From contig JANXCK010000026.1 of assembly GCA_025060055.1 (NCBI GenBank), positions 1-14,171 on the forward strand: DNA of 14,171 nt, in the 5' to 3' direction. The DNA is from Fimbriimonadales bacterium. GTDB lineage: Bacteria; Armatimonadota; Fimbriimonadia; Fimbriimonadales; GBS-DC. The position numbers were made by a program, and so were the translations under genes. Shown piece after piece: positions 5,391 through 12,237 of this stretch. The notes under the pieces are model-generated. The model made no database searches, was not told the DNA's origin, and worked only from the letters and a program-made list of their open reading frames with translations. The number at the start of each line of letters is the position of its first letter. Within the stretch, counting starts at the first letter, position 1.

Positions 5391-5870
5391 CACAGGGCAG
5401 ACACAGGGGTCTGCCCCTACAGGGTTTGTGGCGGAGCGCGCCCCCGTGCGCGCCCTGAAAAAACGAGAGGATTTCACTCGTAAGGCAGTTACCAATTCGG
5501 TTCTGAAACGTCAGACGGCTCAAGCCGTTCCTCTGCACACGAAGCCGACCTGGGTCGGCTCTTTTAGCCCGCGCAGGCGGGCTTGGTTTGTATGGGGGCG
5601 CCTTCAGTCGCAATCGTCTACAACGACGGCAAGAATGCCGTCGCCCCGTGGGGGCGGGTTCTTAACCCGCCTGTTGTAAACCTTCGTGTAAAGTTTTTTT
5701 TCTGGATTTTAGACGGCGAGACGCCGACGCTACGAAGGGATTAGCCCGCGCAGGCGGGCTTGGTGTGGGGGGCGACTTTAGTTGCGACGGCTCTCACGTC
5801 GGCACGACGCCGACGCTACGAGCGCGTTCTGCGTAGCGTCGGCGTCCCGCCGACGACATCACGGCGTTTG
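5391..5870. repeat. Hairpin-repeat clusters in a gene-free region
   Basis: With the two MITE-like elements this fills the gap between the cyclodeaminase-family gene and the receiver-kinase. Modules seen: GGGCAGAC/GTCTGCCC (5395-5416), ACGGCT/AGCCGT (5515-5528), AGCCGAC/GTCGGCT (5542-5560), AGCCCGC/GCGGGCT (5566-5583), GACGGCA/TGCCGTC (5625-5642), GGCGGGTT/AACCCGCC (5653-5671), AGCCCGC/GCGGGCT (5745-5762), GCGACT/AGTTGC and three CGTCGGC/GCCGACG types (5713-5857). The segments 5515-5616 and 5745-5820 are homologous to 1161-1290. No reading frame here has coding character. Confidence 0.75.
5653..5701 (+). terminator. Possible terminator-like structure
   Basis: A GC-rich hairpin GGCGGGTT-ctt-AACCCGCC (5653-5671) is followed 22 nt later by a run of eight T (5694-5701). 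A weaker AAACCTT/AAAGTTT stem immediately precedes the T run. The hairpin belongs to the dispersed repeat family, so a terminator role would be secondary; no gene ends close by on this strand. Confidence 0.25.
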
Positions 5871-5971
5871 CTTTGACGATTGGTATTACACGCTCCAACA
5901 GTCTTCCAAAGCACATTACCCCCTGAATTGGGTTTCCAAAAACGCCGATAATATCAGCGAGGGCAAGTCGT

Positions 5972-7180
5972 ATGCAAGAGCGTGTGCTAATCGTGGATGA
6001 TGAGGAGGATTTGCGCTACATCTACACGCGCCAACTGCGCAGCGACGGCTACCTGCTGGACACTGCGGCAGACGGCGAAGAAGCAATTCAGAAAATCCAC
6101 GAGAACGAGTACGCCGTCATTCTGACCGACATGCGGATGCCGCGAAAAGATGGGTTAGCTGTGATTGCTGCTGCACGCGAGCATCTACCCGACGCCGAAA
6201 TCATTGTGCTGACGGGGCACGGCTCGCTGGAAAACGCGCTGCAGGCATTCAAAGCGGGCAATATCTTTGAGTATCTTCTCAAACCGCTGGATGACATCGG
6301 TGTACTGAATACCGTGGTTGCGCGTGCGCTGGAACGCCGCAACCTGCGCAAGCACAATCGCGAGCTGTTCGAGCAGTTGCAGCGTGCCTACGAGGAGCTG
6401 CGCCAGAAATCTGAAGCGCTGATTCAGCAGGAGAAGATGTCAGCGATTGGCACGCTGGCGGCGGGCGTAGCGCACGAACTGAACAACCCGCTGACCGCCG
6501 TAGTCGGCTTTGCCCAGATGATTGCCGAAAAACTGCGCGCCAGCCGCCCAGAGAACTGGAGCGAGACCGAGTACGAGCGTGCGCTCCAGTCGCTGGACAA
6601 TCTGGTGCAGGGCGCGCATCGGGCGCGCGACATCGTCGGCAGTCTGTTGCGCTTCGCGCGTGCGTCTAAGCCTGAAGCCCGCACCCTCGTCGATATCAAT
6701 CAGGTGCTGCGCGACGCGTTCCTGTTCACCGAGCATCTGTTTTTGCGGCACGGGATCACTTTAGAGAAGTTGCTTGCGCCCGAACTGCCCCCCGTGTGGG
6801 GCAACGCCGCACGCCTGCAGCATGTGTTCACGAACTTGCTCATTAACGCGCAGCAAGCCACGCCGAATGGCGGCGTCGTGCGCGTGATTACGGAGCGTGC
6901 GGAAGAGCCGAAGGGCGTGTGGACCCATGTAGAAGACACTGGGCACGGGCTTGCGCCCGACGATTTGGCGAAGATTTTCGAGCCGTTCTACACGCGCAAG
7001 GAAGAAGGCACAGGGCTTGGGCTGTCGATTGCCAAGCAAATCGTGGAGGAACACGGGGGCGAAATCCGTGTGTTTAGCGAGTTGGGCAAGGGCGCGCGGT
7101 TCTCGGTGTTCTTGCCTGCGACGGAAGCGCACGCCCTTGACCCTGAGCAGGATCGCCCACGCGCTACTGCTGCGGCATAA
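5972..7180 (+). CDS. Fused response-regulator receiver / histidine kinase
   Basis: The 402-residue protein starts with a CheY-like receiver domain (about 3-118): acidic pocket D9-D10, phosphoacceptor D53 in LTDMRMP, T81 and K104 in LLKP. A predicted coiled-coil linker (about 119-155) leads to a HisKA domain with H168 in AAGVAHELNNPL, then a HATPase domain with the N box (N288, N292), G1 box EDTGHG (321-326), F box FEPF (336-339) and G2 box GTGLGL (346-351). All catalytic residues are present. There is no membrane segment, so it is a cytosolic kinase probably controlled by phosphorylation of its own receiver. ATG 5972 follows GAGGG (5959-5963) by 8 nt. No separate output regulator is adjacent. 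Its last 17 nt overlap the end of the convergent anti-sigma gene. The promoter is unclear: TTGACG (5873) and GATAAT (5947) do not pair at good spacing. Confidence 0.95.
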   Translation: MQERVLIVDDEEDLRYIYTRQLRSDGYLLDTAADGEEAIQKIHENEYAVILTDMRMPRKDGLAVIAAAREHLPDAEIIVLTGHGSLENALQAFKAGNIFEYLLKPLDDIGVLNTVVARALERRNLRKHNRELFEQLQRAYEELRQKSEALIQQEKMSAIGTLAAGVAHELNNPLTAVVGFAQMIAEKLRASRPENWSETEYERALQSLDNLVQGAHRARDIVGSLLRFARASKPEARTLVDINQVLRDAFLFTEHLFLRHGITLEKLLAPELPPVWGNAARLQHVFTNLLINAQQATPNGGVVRVITERAEEPKGVWTHVEDTGHGLAPDDLAKIFEPFYTRKEEGTGLGLSIAKQIVEEHGGEIRVFSELGKGARFSVFLPATEAHALDPEQDRPRATAAA

Positions 7181-8066
7181 CGCGCCACGCCTCGCCGTGA
7201 CGCTTGAGCGTGTAGGTTGTGCCAATCAACAGTTGGCGCAAGGCATCTTCCAGCGTGGCGTCTCGCACATCCAGCACGACCAGCGGTTCCGCGCAGTTGG
7301 GAACCCATTCTATGGGCGTTTGGTACACGCTGGCGAGTTGGCGTAGCGCGTCGCTCAGCTTCGCCTGCAGGCGTACACTGGCAATCTTCGCAGGCGGATA
7401 ACCCGCAGGGATGTACAGCACACGATCCAGCCCATCCACCGACCAGCGCAAGGTCAGAACCCGCTCTTTGGAATACTGGAGCAGGGTGCGTAGCGGAATC
7501 TCGACGGTTTTGCTCGGCTGGAGTGTGCCCTTCCACACCAGCATCGGCTTGCCTAATCCAGCTTCGGGCACGTAGTGCAATTCAGCAGCTGCTGCGCGGT
7601 TCATGCGAGCTTCCAGCACAGGCAAGCGTAGCCCCTCTTCGGTGGCGCGGTACACGACGAACACGCCTGCGGGCACGGGTGCAGGCATCTCCGCAGCGGG
7701 TGGGCGCGAGCTACCGAAGCCGAACGCAGCTTGCACGCCGTCTGAACGGGCGGCTAAAAAGCCCATTCCGAACAACCCTGCTGCCATCGCGACGGCGCCT
7801 GCCCAGCGCCAGAACGCCACGCGCTGCTGCGCCTGACGCACCCGCGTATTCGCCCGCACATGGGTCATAATCCGAGCGTGTAAATCAGCAGGCGGCTTCA
7901 CCGCTGGCGCTGTACTCAACCCCCGCCAGATGGACTGCATAAAACGCAGTTCGCGCTGACACGCCTCGCAACGGTTCAGGTGCGCCTGCGCTTGGTCGCG
8001 CATCGCGTCCCCCAAAGAGCCTTCTATATATTCATTGATAATGTTGCGGAAATGCTCACAGCGCAT
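7164..8066 (-). CDS. Zinc-finger anti-sigma factor with C-terminal STN-like domain
   Basis: The 300-residue product begins with a zinc-binding anti-sigma domain: H29-x3-C33-x2-C36 in AHLNRCEACQ, typical of ZAS-type anti-ECF factors. One transmembrane segment (about 88-106) follows a basic stretch, placing the finger in the cytoplasm and the rest outside. The external part (107-225) has no motif I recognise. Residues 226-300 resemble the secretin/TonB N-terminal short domain or the related FecR C-terminal domain: two DALRQL-type helices (SDALRQLASVY and EDALRQLLIGTTY) with intervening strands and a final WRVM strand. ATG 8066 has a strong AGGAGG site and overlaps the sigma gene stop by 11 nt, so the two are translationally coupled. 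It likely sequesters that sigma factor until an envelope signal is sensed. The domain assignment of the C-terminus is by pattern only. Confidence 0.88.
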   Translation of the reverse strand: MRCEHFRNIINEYIEGSLGDAMRDQAQAHLNRCEACQRELRFMQSIWRGLSTAPAVKPPADLHARIMTHVRANTRVRQAQQRVAFWRWAGAVAMAAGLFGMGFLAARSDGVQAAFGFGSSRPPAAEMPAPVPAGVFVVYRATEEGLRLPVLEARMNRAAAAELHYVPEAGLGKPMLVWKGTLQPSKTVEIPLRTLLQYSKERVLTLRWSVDGLDRVLYIPAGYPPAKIASVRLQAKLSDALRQLASVYQTPIEWVPNCAEPLVVLDVRDATLEDALRQLLIGTTYTLKRHGEAWRVMPQQ

Positions 8067-8700
8067 CGCTTGCCTCCTGTGCCTGTCCTACTGTAGGACT
8101 GGTTTCGACTTCAAAAAGTTCCCGATATGGCTCCAGCAGTCGGCGTAGGGCGTTCCGCGCGCGGTTCAAGCGCGACTTAATCGTACCCAACGGCAACCCC
8201 AGAATCTGCGCAATCTCCTCGTAAGGACGCTCCTCCAGATGAAACAGCGTGACCATCACGCGCTGATAGTCGGGCAGTTTCTGAATCGCTTCCATCAGCA
8301 CGCGTTTTTGCTCTTCGTGCAGGGCGTGCCCGACAATATCCACGCTCTCGTCCTCGATAGGCAGCTCCATCGGCTCATCGCCGTCGTCGCTGGGCAGTTC
8401 CAAAGGCAGGTGCTGATGGCGCGATTCGCGCTTGCGGAAGTCAAAAAACACGTTGCTCACCACTCGGTACAGCCACGTGGAAAGTTGCGCGTCGCCTCGA
8501 AAGCGTTTGAGCGAGTTATACATCCGCAGGAACGCCTCTGCAGCCACATCGGCGGCGTCGTCAGGGTTGTTGGTCAGTCGGTAGGCGAGCTGATACACCT
8601 TCTGCTCGTAGCGGCGCACCAGCAGGTCGAACGCGAGCTCGTCGCCTTCCTTGAACCGCTCGATGAGCGCCTCGTCGCTACTGTAGTCGTAGGTGTGCAT
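8056..8700 (-). CDS. ECF-family RNA polymerase sigma factor
   Basis: The 214-residue protein has sigma-70 region 2 (about 9-92: DELAFDLLVRRYEQKVYQLA, then the DDAADVAAEAFLRMY and STWLYRVVSNVFFDFRKR segments) and region 4 (about 134-190) with the helix-turn-helix YEEIAQILGLPLGTIKSRL. An acidic linker (104-122) separates them, and there is no region 3, as in ECF factors. It directs RNA polymerase to a dedicated regulon and is probably held by the anti-sigma factor encoded next. I chose ATG 8700; a GTG at 8763 is in frame but would translate hairpin-repeat DNA. AGGCGAG lies 5 nt before the ATG. The preceding 222 bp consist mainly of tandem hairpins, so the promoter is either in that array or upstream of the DUF4446 gene on the same strand. 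Confidence 0.95.
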   Translation of the reverse strand: MHTYDYSSDEALIERFKEGDELAFDLLVRRYEQKVYQLAYRLTNNPDDAADVAAEAFLRMYNSLKRFRGDAQLSTWLYRVVSNVFFDFRKRESRHQHLPLELPSDDGDEPMELPIEDESVDIVGHALHEEQKRVLMEAIQKLPDYQRVMVTLFHLEERPYEEIAQILGLPLGTIKSRLNRARNALRRLLEPYRELFEVETSPTVGQAQEASDAL

Positions 8701-8733
8701 ACCCTCTCGCCTATCGCACCGCTCTCCCCTGAG

Positions 8734-8923
8734 GCTTGGGCAGTCTTGTCCAAGCAAGGGCACGGACAGGACTGTCTGTGCTACGCTTGCACGGGCAAGA
8801 TGCCCGTGCCACGAAGTGGCTTGGGCGTCTCGCCCAAGCGGAGCGTGGCTTGGACAGTCTTGTCCAACGCAATCCGTAGCGTCGGCGTCCCGCCGACGGC
8901 GGCACGGACACGACTGTCCGTGC
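8734..8923. repeat. Tandem array of seven modular hairpins
   Basis: Seven hairpins with 7-9-bp arms and 3-4-nt loops sit nearly end to end: GCTTGGGCA/TGTCCAAGC (8734-8755), GCACGGACA/TGTCTGTGC (8760-8781), GCACGGGCA/TGCCCGTGC (8789-8809), GCTTGGGCG/CGCCCAAGC (8819-8839), TTGGACA/TGTCCAA (8850-8867), CGTCGGCG/CGCCGACG (8880-8898) and GCACGGACA/TGTCCGTGC (8902-8923). They fill the gap between the DUF4446 gene and the sigma gene. The last one overlaps the TAG stop of the DUF4446 gene (8923-8925). On the - strand the second and seventh are preceded by GTAGC. Confidence 0.85.
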
Positions 8924-9426
8924 TACGGTTCGGTTTGGCTTGCTTCGCGGATGGCGTGCTGTTCCTCGTCCGAGAGTGCAATCGCCGAGGCGCGCTGACG
9001 AATCGGCTTGGCGTACACGCGCATCTCGTGGCGGCTATGGATACCGCTCAGCACCACGCCATCGCCGTGCCGATTCAGCACTGCCAGCGCGAAGCTCTGC
9101 TGCCCACCCATATCGGGGAAGGCGTCGTAGCGCACCAACCCCACCTGCTGCAGGCAACTATTTGTTTGACTCTGCAACTGCGCCAGATGGTTCCCGTGCG
9201 CTTTGAGCGTCTCTTCCATTAGCGCGACACGGCGTAAGGTCTCATACAACATATGCTCCATCGTGCCGCCGTCGGAGCGCTCCATCAACTGTTTCCAGCG
9301 GCGCATAAATGCCCGCCATCGCCACGCCTGCACAAGGTTCCACACCAGCAGTCCTGCCACCGCCGCGACGAGTCCTACCGTTGCCTCTGGTTGCTGTGCC
9401 CACTCCGCAATCGGTTGCCAGTCCAT
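8923..9426 (-). CDS. DUF4446 family membrane-anchored protein
   Basis: The 167-residue protein has one N-terminal transmembrane segment (about 15-35), a probable coiled coil (about 55-93) and a conserved block VGLVRYDAFPDMGGQQSFAL (95-114), continuing through NRHGDGVVLSGIHSR to RVYAKPI (141). This is characteristic of the DUF4446 family, whose function is unknown. A short LSDEEQHAIREA tail closes it, also typical. Length is normal. No Shine-Dalgarno sequence is evident; TACAAT at 9439-9444 lies only 12 nt upstream of the ATG, so the mRNA may be nearly leaderless. It reads toward the sigma/anti-sigma genes and could be transcribed with them, although the hairpin array lies between. Confidence 0.88.
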   Translation of the reverse strand: MDWQPIAEWAQQPEATVGLVAAVAGLLVWNLVQAWRWRAFMRRWKQLMERSDGGTMEHMLYETLRRVALMEETLKAHGNHLAQLQSQTNSCLQQVGLVRYDAFPDMGGQQSFALAVLNRHGDGVVLSGIHSRHEMRVYAKPIRQRASAIALSDEEQHAIREASQTEP

Positions 9427-9438
9427 ACGGTAGGCGCA

Positions 9439-9471
9439 ATTGTACCTTCGGGTCTACTGACGGGGTACAAT
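9439..9471. promoter_or_regulatory. Symmetric divergent promoter / inverted repeat
   Basis: ATTGTACC (9439-9446) and GGTACAAT (9464-9471) form a perfect 8-bp inverted repeat. Each arm contains a TACAAT -10-like hexamer facing outward: the - strand copy is 12 nt before the DUF4446 ATG and the + strand copy 18 nt before the DinB-like ATG. Each arm also offers TTGTAC as a poor -35 for the opposite direction, but at 20 nt. It may be a pair of divergent promoters, an operator, or both. Confidence 0.5.
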
Positions 9472-9489
9472 CAAAAAGCGGAGCCACTG

Positions 9490-9987
9490 ATGAGAACGCG
9501 CGTGAACTTCCTGAAGGAACTGCTTGTGCGCAACTATGAGGGCAGCGCCTGGCACAGCTTCCGCGCCGCGATTCGCGATCTGACCGAAGAGGAGGCGATA
9601 TGGACACCCCCTACGGGCTACAAAGGCTATCGCTGGGCAGACGGCTCTATTTTAAAAATCATCTTCCACTTGGGCGCGGATAAACTGGTGCAGATTTCCA
9701 CCGCATTTGGTGAGGGCAGCGTGGACTGGGTTGCGATGGAGCATCGGTTCCGCGCGATGGGCGCGAACCTCAACGCCGCGTTGCAAATTGCACAGGAAGG
9801 CTACGAGACCACGCTCGATGCGCTCGCCCCGCTGACCGACGACGACCTGGAAGTGGAACGCCCCTACTGGGGAGGCGGGCGCATGACCACAGGCGACCTT
9901 TTCCTAATGCTCGCCGAACACGATGTCTACCACGCAGGGCAAATCATCTACATTCGCGGCTTGTACGCCGCACAGAAGGGGAAGTAG
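9490..9987 (+). CDS. DinB/YfiT-like family protein
   Basis: This 165-residue protein fits the DinB-like four-helix-bundle superfamily of putative metal-dependent enzymes. The three histidines that usually hold the metal are present at H60 (KIIFHLGADK) and H144/H148 (LAEHDVYHAGQI), the last being the typical H-x3-H-x2-Q signature. Members act as thiol transferases or hydrolases or are uncharacterised; the substrate cannot be read from the sequence. I chose ATG 9490, which has GGAG at 9480-9483; the frame is open upstream, but there it overlaps the promoter and the DUF4446 gene. Only 2 nt separate its stop from the pgk start, so the two are co-transcribed. Confidence 0.85.
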   Translation: MRTRVNFLKELLVRNYEGSAWHSFRAAIRDLTEEEAIWTPPTGYKGYRWADGSILKIIFHLGADKLVQISTAFGEGSVDWVAMEHRFRAMGANLNAALQIAQEGYETTLDALAPLTDDDLEVERPYWGGGRMTTGDLFLMLAEHDVYHAGQIIYIRGLYAAQKGK

Positions 9988-9989
9988 CC

Positions 9990-11165
9990 ATGAACAAGAA
10001 GACAGTGCGCGACATCGAGGTGCAGGGCAAGCGCGTGCTGGTGCGCGTGGATTTTAATGTGCCCATCCACGACGGCGTAATCACCGACGATCGGCGAATC
10101 CGCGAATCGCTCCCAACGATTGAGTACCTGCTGGAGCAAGGCGCGACGGTGATTTTGATGTCGCATTTCGGGCGTCCGAAAGGGCAGCGCGACCCTCAGT
10201 ACAGCCTGCGCCCCGTCGCTGAGCGATTGAGCCAGCTGCTCCAACGCCCCGTGCAGTTCCTCGAAGACTGCATTGGCGAAGCCGTCGAGCAGGCTGTGCA
10301 GAGTCTGCCTCGCGGCTCGGTGGTGCTGCTGGAGAATGTGCGCTTCTATCCGCAAGAGGAAGCCAACGACCCCGCATTTGCCCGTGCGCTTGCCCAACTG
10401 GGCGAGGTTTATGTCAACGACGCCTTCGGCTCGGCACACCGAGCGCACGCCTCCACTGAAGGCGTGGCACATTACCTACCTGCCGTCGCAGGGCTGCTGA
10501 TGGAGAAGGAACTGCGCTACTTGGGACAGGCACTCGCAAGCCCCGAACGCCCATTTGTCGCGATTCTGGGAGGGGCGAAGGTACACGACAAAATCGGCGT
10601 GATTCGTAACCTGCTCCCCAAGGTGGATAAGCTCCTGATTGGCGGTGGCATGGCGTTCACCTTCCTAAGAGCGCAAGGCTACGAGATTGGCAAATCGCTG
10701 CTGGACGCCGAGAGCTTGGAGTTCGCAGCGGAAATGCTACAGCAGGCAGGCGAAAAAATCGTCTTACCGACCGATGTAGTGGTCGCGCCCGCCTTAGAAC
10801 CGAACGCCCCCACGCAAACCGTGCCCGTAAGCCAGATCCCAGCTGACCAGATGGGGTTGGACATCGGTGCGGGAACCGCTCGCACCTTCAGCGAGGTGGT
10901 CAAGACCGCCCGCACGGTTGTCTGGAACGGTCCTTTGGGCGCGTTTGAGACCCCGCCGTTTGAACAAGGCACACGCGCTGTGCTGCAAGCGTTAGCCGAG
11001 TCGGGCGCGGTCTCTATTCTGGGCGGAGGCGACACCGCCGCCGCTGCCGAGCAGCTTGGCTTCGCGGAGCGAATGACCCACATCTCCACAGGGGGCGGCG
11101 CCGCGCTGGAGTTCTTGGAAGGACGCCCCTTGCCTGGCGTGGTCGTACTGCAGGACAAATCATAG
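9990..11165 (+). CDS. pgk: Phosphoglycerate kinase
   Basis: The 391-residue protein is a full-length phosphoglycerate kinase, the cytosolic glycolytic enzyme converting 1,3-bisphosphoglycerate and ADP to 3-phosphoglycerate and ATP. The N-terminal signature RVLVRVDFNVP (15-25) includes the substrate-binding D21 and N23, followed by SHFGRPKG (58-65) with H59 and R62, and LLENVRFY. The C-terminal nucleotide domain shows WNGPLGAFE, GGGDTAAA and STGGGAALEFLEG. An AAGGGGAAG ribosome site precedes ATG 9990. It follows the DinB-like gene by 2 nt; no other glycolytic gene (gap, tpiA) is in the window. No convincing terminator follows: GGATTG-caga-CAATCC (11275-11290) lacks a T run. Confidence 0.98.
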   Translation: MNKKTVRDIEVQGKRVLVRVDFNVPIHDGVITDDRRIRESLPTIEYLLEQGATVILMSHFGRPKGQRDPQYSLRPVAERLSQLLQRPVQFLEDCIGEAVEQAVQSLPRGSVVLLENVRFYPQEEANDPAFARALAQLGEVYVNDAFGSAHRAHASTEGVAHYLPAVAGLLMEKELRYLGQALASPERPFVAILGGAKVHDKIGVIRNLLPKVDKLLIGGGMAFTFLRAQGYEIGKSLLDAESLEFAAEMLQQAGEKIVLPTDVVVAPALEPNAPTQTVPVSQIPADQMGLDIGAGTARTFSEVVKTARTVVWNGPLGAFETPPFEQGTRAVLQALAESGAVSILGGGDTAAAAEQLGFAERMTHISTGGGAALEFLEGRPLPGVVVLQDKS

Positions 11166-11296
11166 CGCAAGGGATGGTTGCCCGCGTGTCGTGGGCGTCC
11201 CGCCGACGCGCCTGTGGCACGGACTCCCAGCATGTTTGGTTCCTCTCGCGTAGCAGGAGAAAACCTGCAGGAGGGGATTGCAGACAATCCACTCCG
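11166..11296. other. Gap between pgk and prepilin gene with hairpin-repeat remnants
   Basis: This 131-bp convergent gap holds a degenerate GGGCG-tcc-CGCC hairpin (11194-11208), a truncated GGCACGGAC module (11216-11224), GCAGG/CCTGC (11252-11268) and GGATTG/CAATCC (11275-11290). No gene is visible. The last hairpin could act as a weak bidirectional terminator, but there is no T tract on either strand. Confidence 0.4.
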
Positions 11297-12073
11297 TCAC
11301 TCTTGCATGCAGTAGTAGGCGTAGTCCAGCGACTCCCAGAAGGGGATTTTCGGGCAGAAGATTTTGGGGTTCACCGTATTTTGGCAGTCGCGGATGCGCG
11401 GGCGTTCCTTGAGCGAGCGGAACCATTTGGCGTGTCCATCAAAGAAGGCGTAGTTGGCGCCGCCGTGATGCACGAACGAGGGGCAGTCGCAGTAGTAGAT
11501 GCCGCAGAAGGCGCGGTAGTGCCCATCGTTGAGGGTCTCTTGCTCGTCGATAATCAGCGCAAACTGCGCGACACGCTCCACCTGCGCCTCGGGCATGAAC
11601 CCTGCAGGTGAGTTCAGCGCGTAGCTAATCTTGAGTTCGTGCTTGCGCCGATGAGAGGGGCACACAAAGATGCCTGCGTTTTTCACATATGGGTAAAGCG
11701 CGCCGCGCTCTACGCCTGTGGCTGCCCAGTTAGGATGCACAGGTGAGGTTTCCGGGGCGCCGCAGTCCTGAATGAATGGGTAGTTAGGCACCCAGTGTCC
11801 TTCAGCACGCGGGGTCACGCCCCGCTGCCACGGGGGACGCTCGCTGCCGTAGGTCACAAAACCGCGGCAGCCCTCACTCAGCCCTGGATTGACGCCCTCA
11901 TAGTCCGAGCGATACGCCACGAACGCCAGCCCCAGCTGTCGCAAGTTCGAAAGGCAGGTCGACTGTCGCCCCTTTTCACGCGCCTGCGCCAACACAGGGA
12001 ACAGAATCGCCGCCAAAATAGCGACAATTGCGATCACCACCAGCAACTCAATCAGCGTGAATCCTCTTCGCAT
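11297..12073 (-). CDS. Type II-style prepilin-like protein with H-x9-DG motif (1)
   Basis: The 258-residue protein opens MRRG|FTLIE, a class III prepilin leader: the peptidase would cut after G4, and E9 becomes the conserved Glu5 of the mature chain. A hydrophobic helix (about 5-27) follows, with AQAREKGRQSTCLSNLRQLG as in the DUF1559-like pseudopilins. Near the C-terminus, HHGGANYAFFDG is the H-x9-DG motif. It is probably secreted by a type II/IV pilus-like machine and anchored or assembled at the cell surface; the specific role is unknown. The ORF extends 12 codons upstream, but ATG 12073 has GGAGG 6 nt away and gives the canonical leader. It is cysteine-rich (CDC and several single cysteines), suggesting disulfides. 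It is a paralogue of the next prepilin on the same strand. Confidence 0.92.
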   Translation of the reverse strand: MRRGFTLIELLVVIAIVAILAAILFPVLAQAREKGRQSTCLSNLRQLGLAFVAYRSDYEGVNPGLSEGCRGFVTYGSERPPWQRGVTPRAEGHWVPNYPFIQDCGAPETSPVHPNWAATGVERGALYPYVKNAGIFVCPSHRRKHELKISYALNSPAGFMPEAQVERVAQFALIIDEQETLNDGHYRAFCGIYYCDCPSFVHHGGANYAFFDGHAKWFRSLKERPRIRDCQNTVNPKIFCPKIPFWESLDYAYYCMQE

Positions 12074-12148
12074 AGCGAACCTCCTACAGGGGATGGATAC
12101 CCAAGCCATAATGGCACGGGCTGGTAGGCTACTTCTCTAAATCGCAGA

Positions 12149-12221
12149 GGGTTCCCCGCCCCCACCTAAATTGTGCAGGTTCGTATGGGAACCTACTATC
12201 CCAAACTGAGGCGAGGAACCC
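12149..12221 (-). other. Structured intergenic element between the two prepilin genes
   Basis: A long-range stem pairs GGGTTCCCCGCC (12149-12160) with GGCGAGGAACCC (12210-12221), with one mismatch. It encloses a second hairpin, AGGTTC-gtatgg-GAACCT (12177-12194). The 73-nt structure lies 76 nt upstream of the downstream prepilin ATG and 16 nt after the stop of the upstream prepilin. It may be a terminator or attenuator between the genes, a 5'-UTR regulatory RNA, or a repeat. It is not a tRNA: no anticodon arm or T loop is present. Confidence 0.5.
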
Positions 12222-12237
12222 CCTTTTCTAAGAACGG

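Noticed and set aside
5149..5613. - strand frame of 154 codons in the gene-free region
   Set aside because: It spans MITE-like elements and hairpins; Pro/Arg-rich translation of repeats and no ribosome site.
8239..9222. 327-codon + strand frame opposite the sigma and DUF4446 genes
   Set aside because: It is antisense to two well-supported genes and crosses the hairpin array; the composition resembles no protein family I know.
12149..12221. tRNA-like interpretation of the 73-nt element
   Set aside because: The length is right, but there is no anticodon arm, no GGTTCGAAT-type loop and the outer stem is 12 bp.
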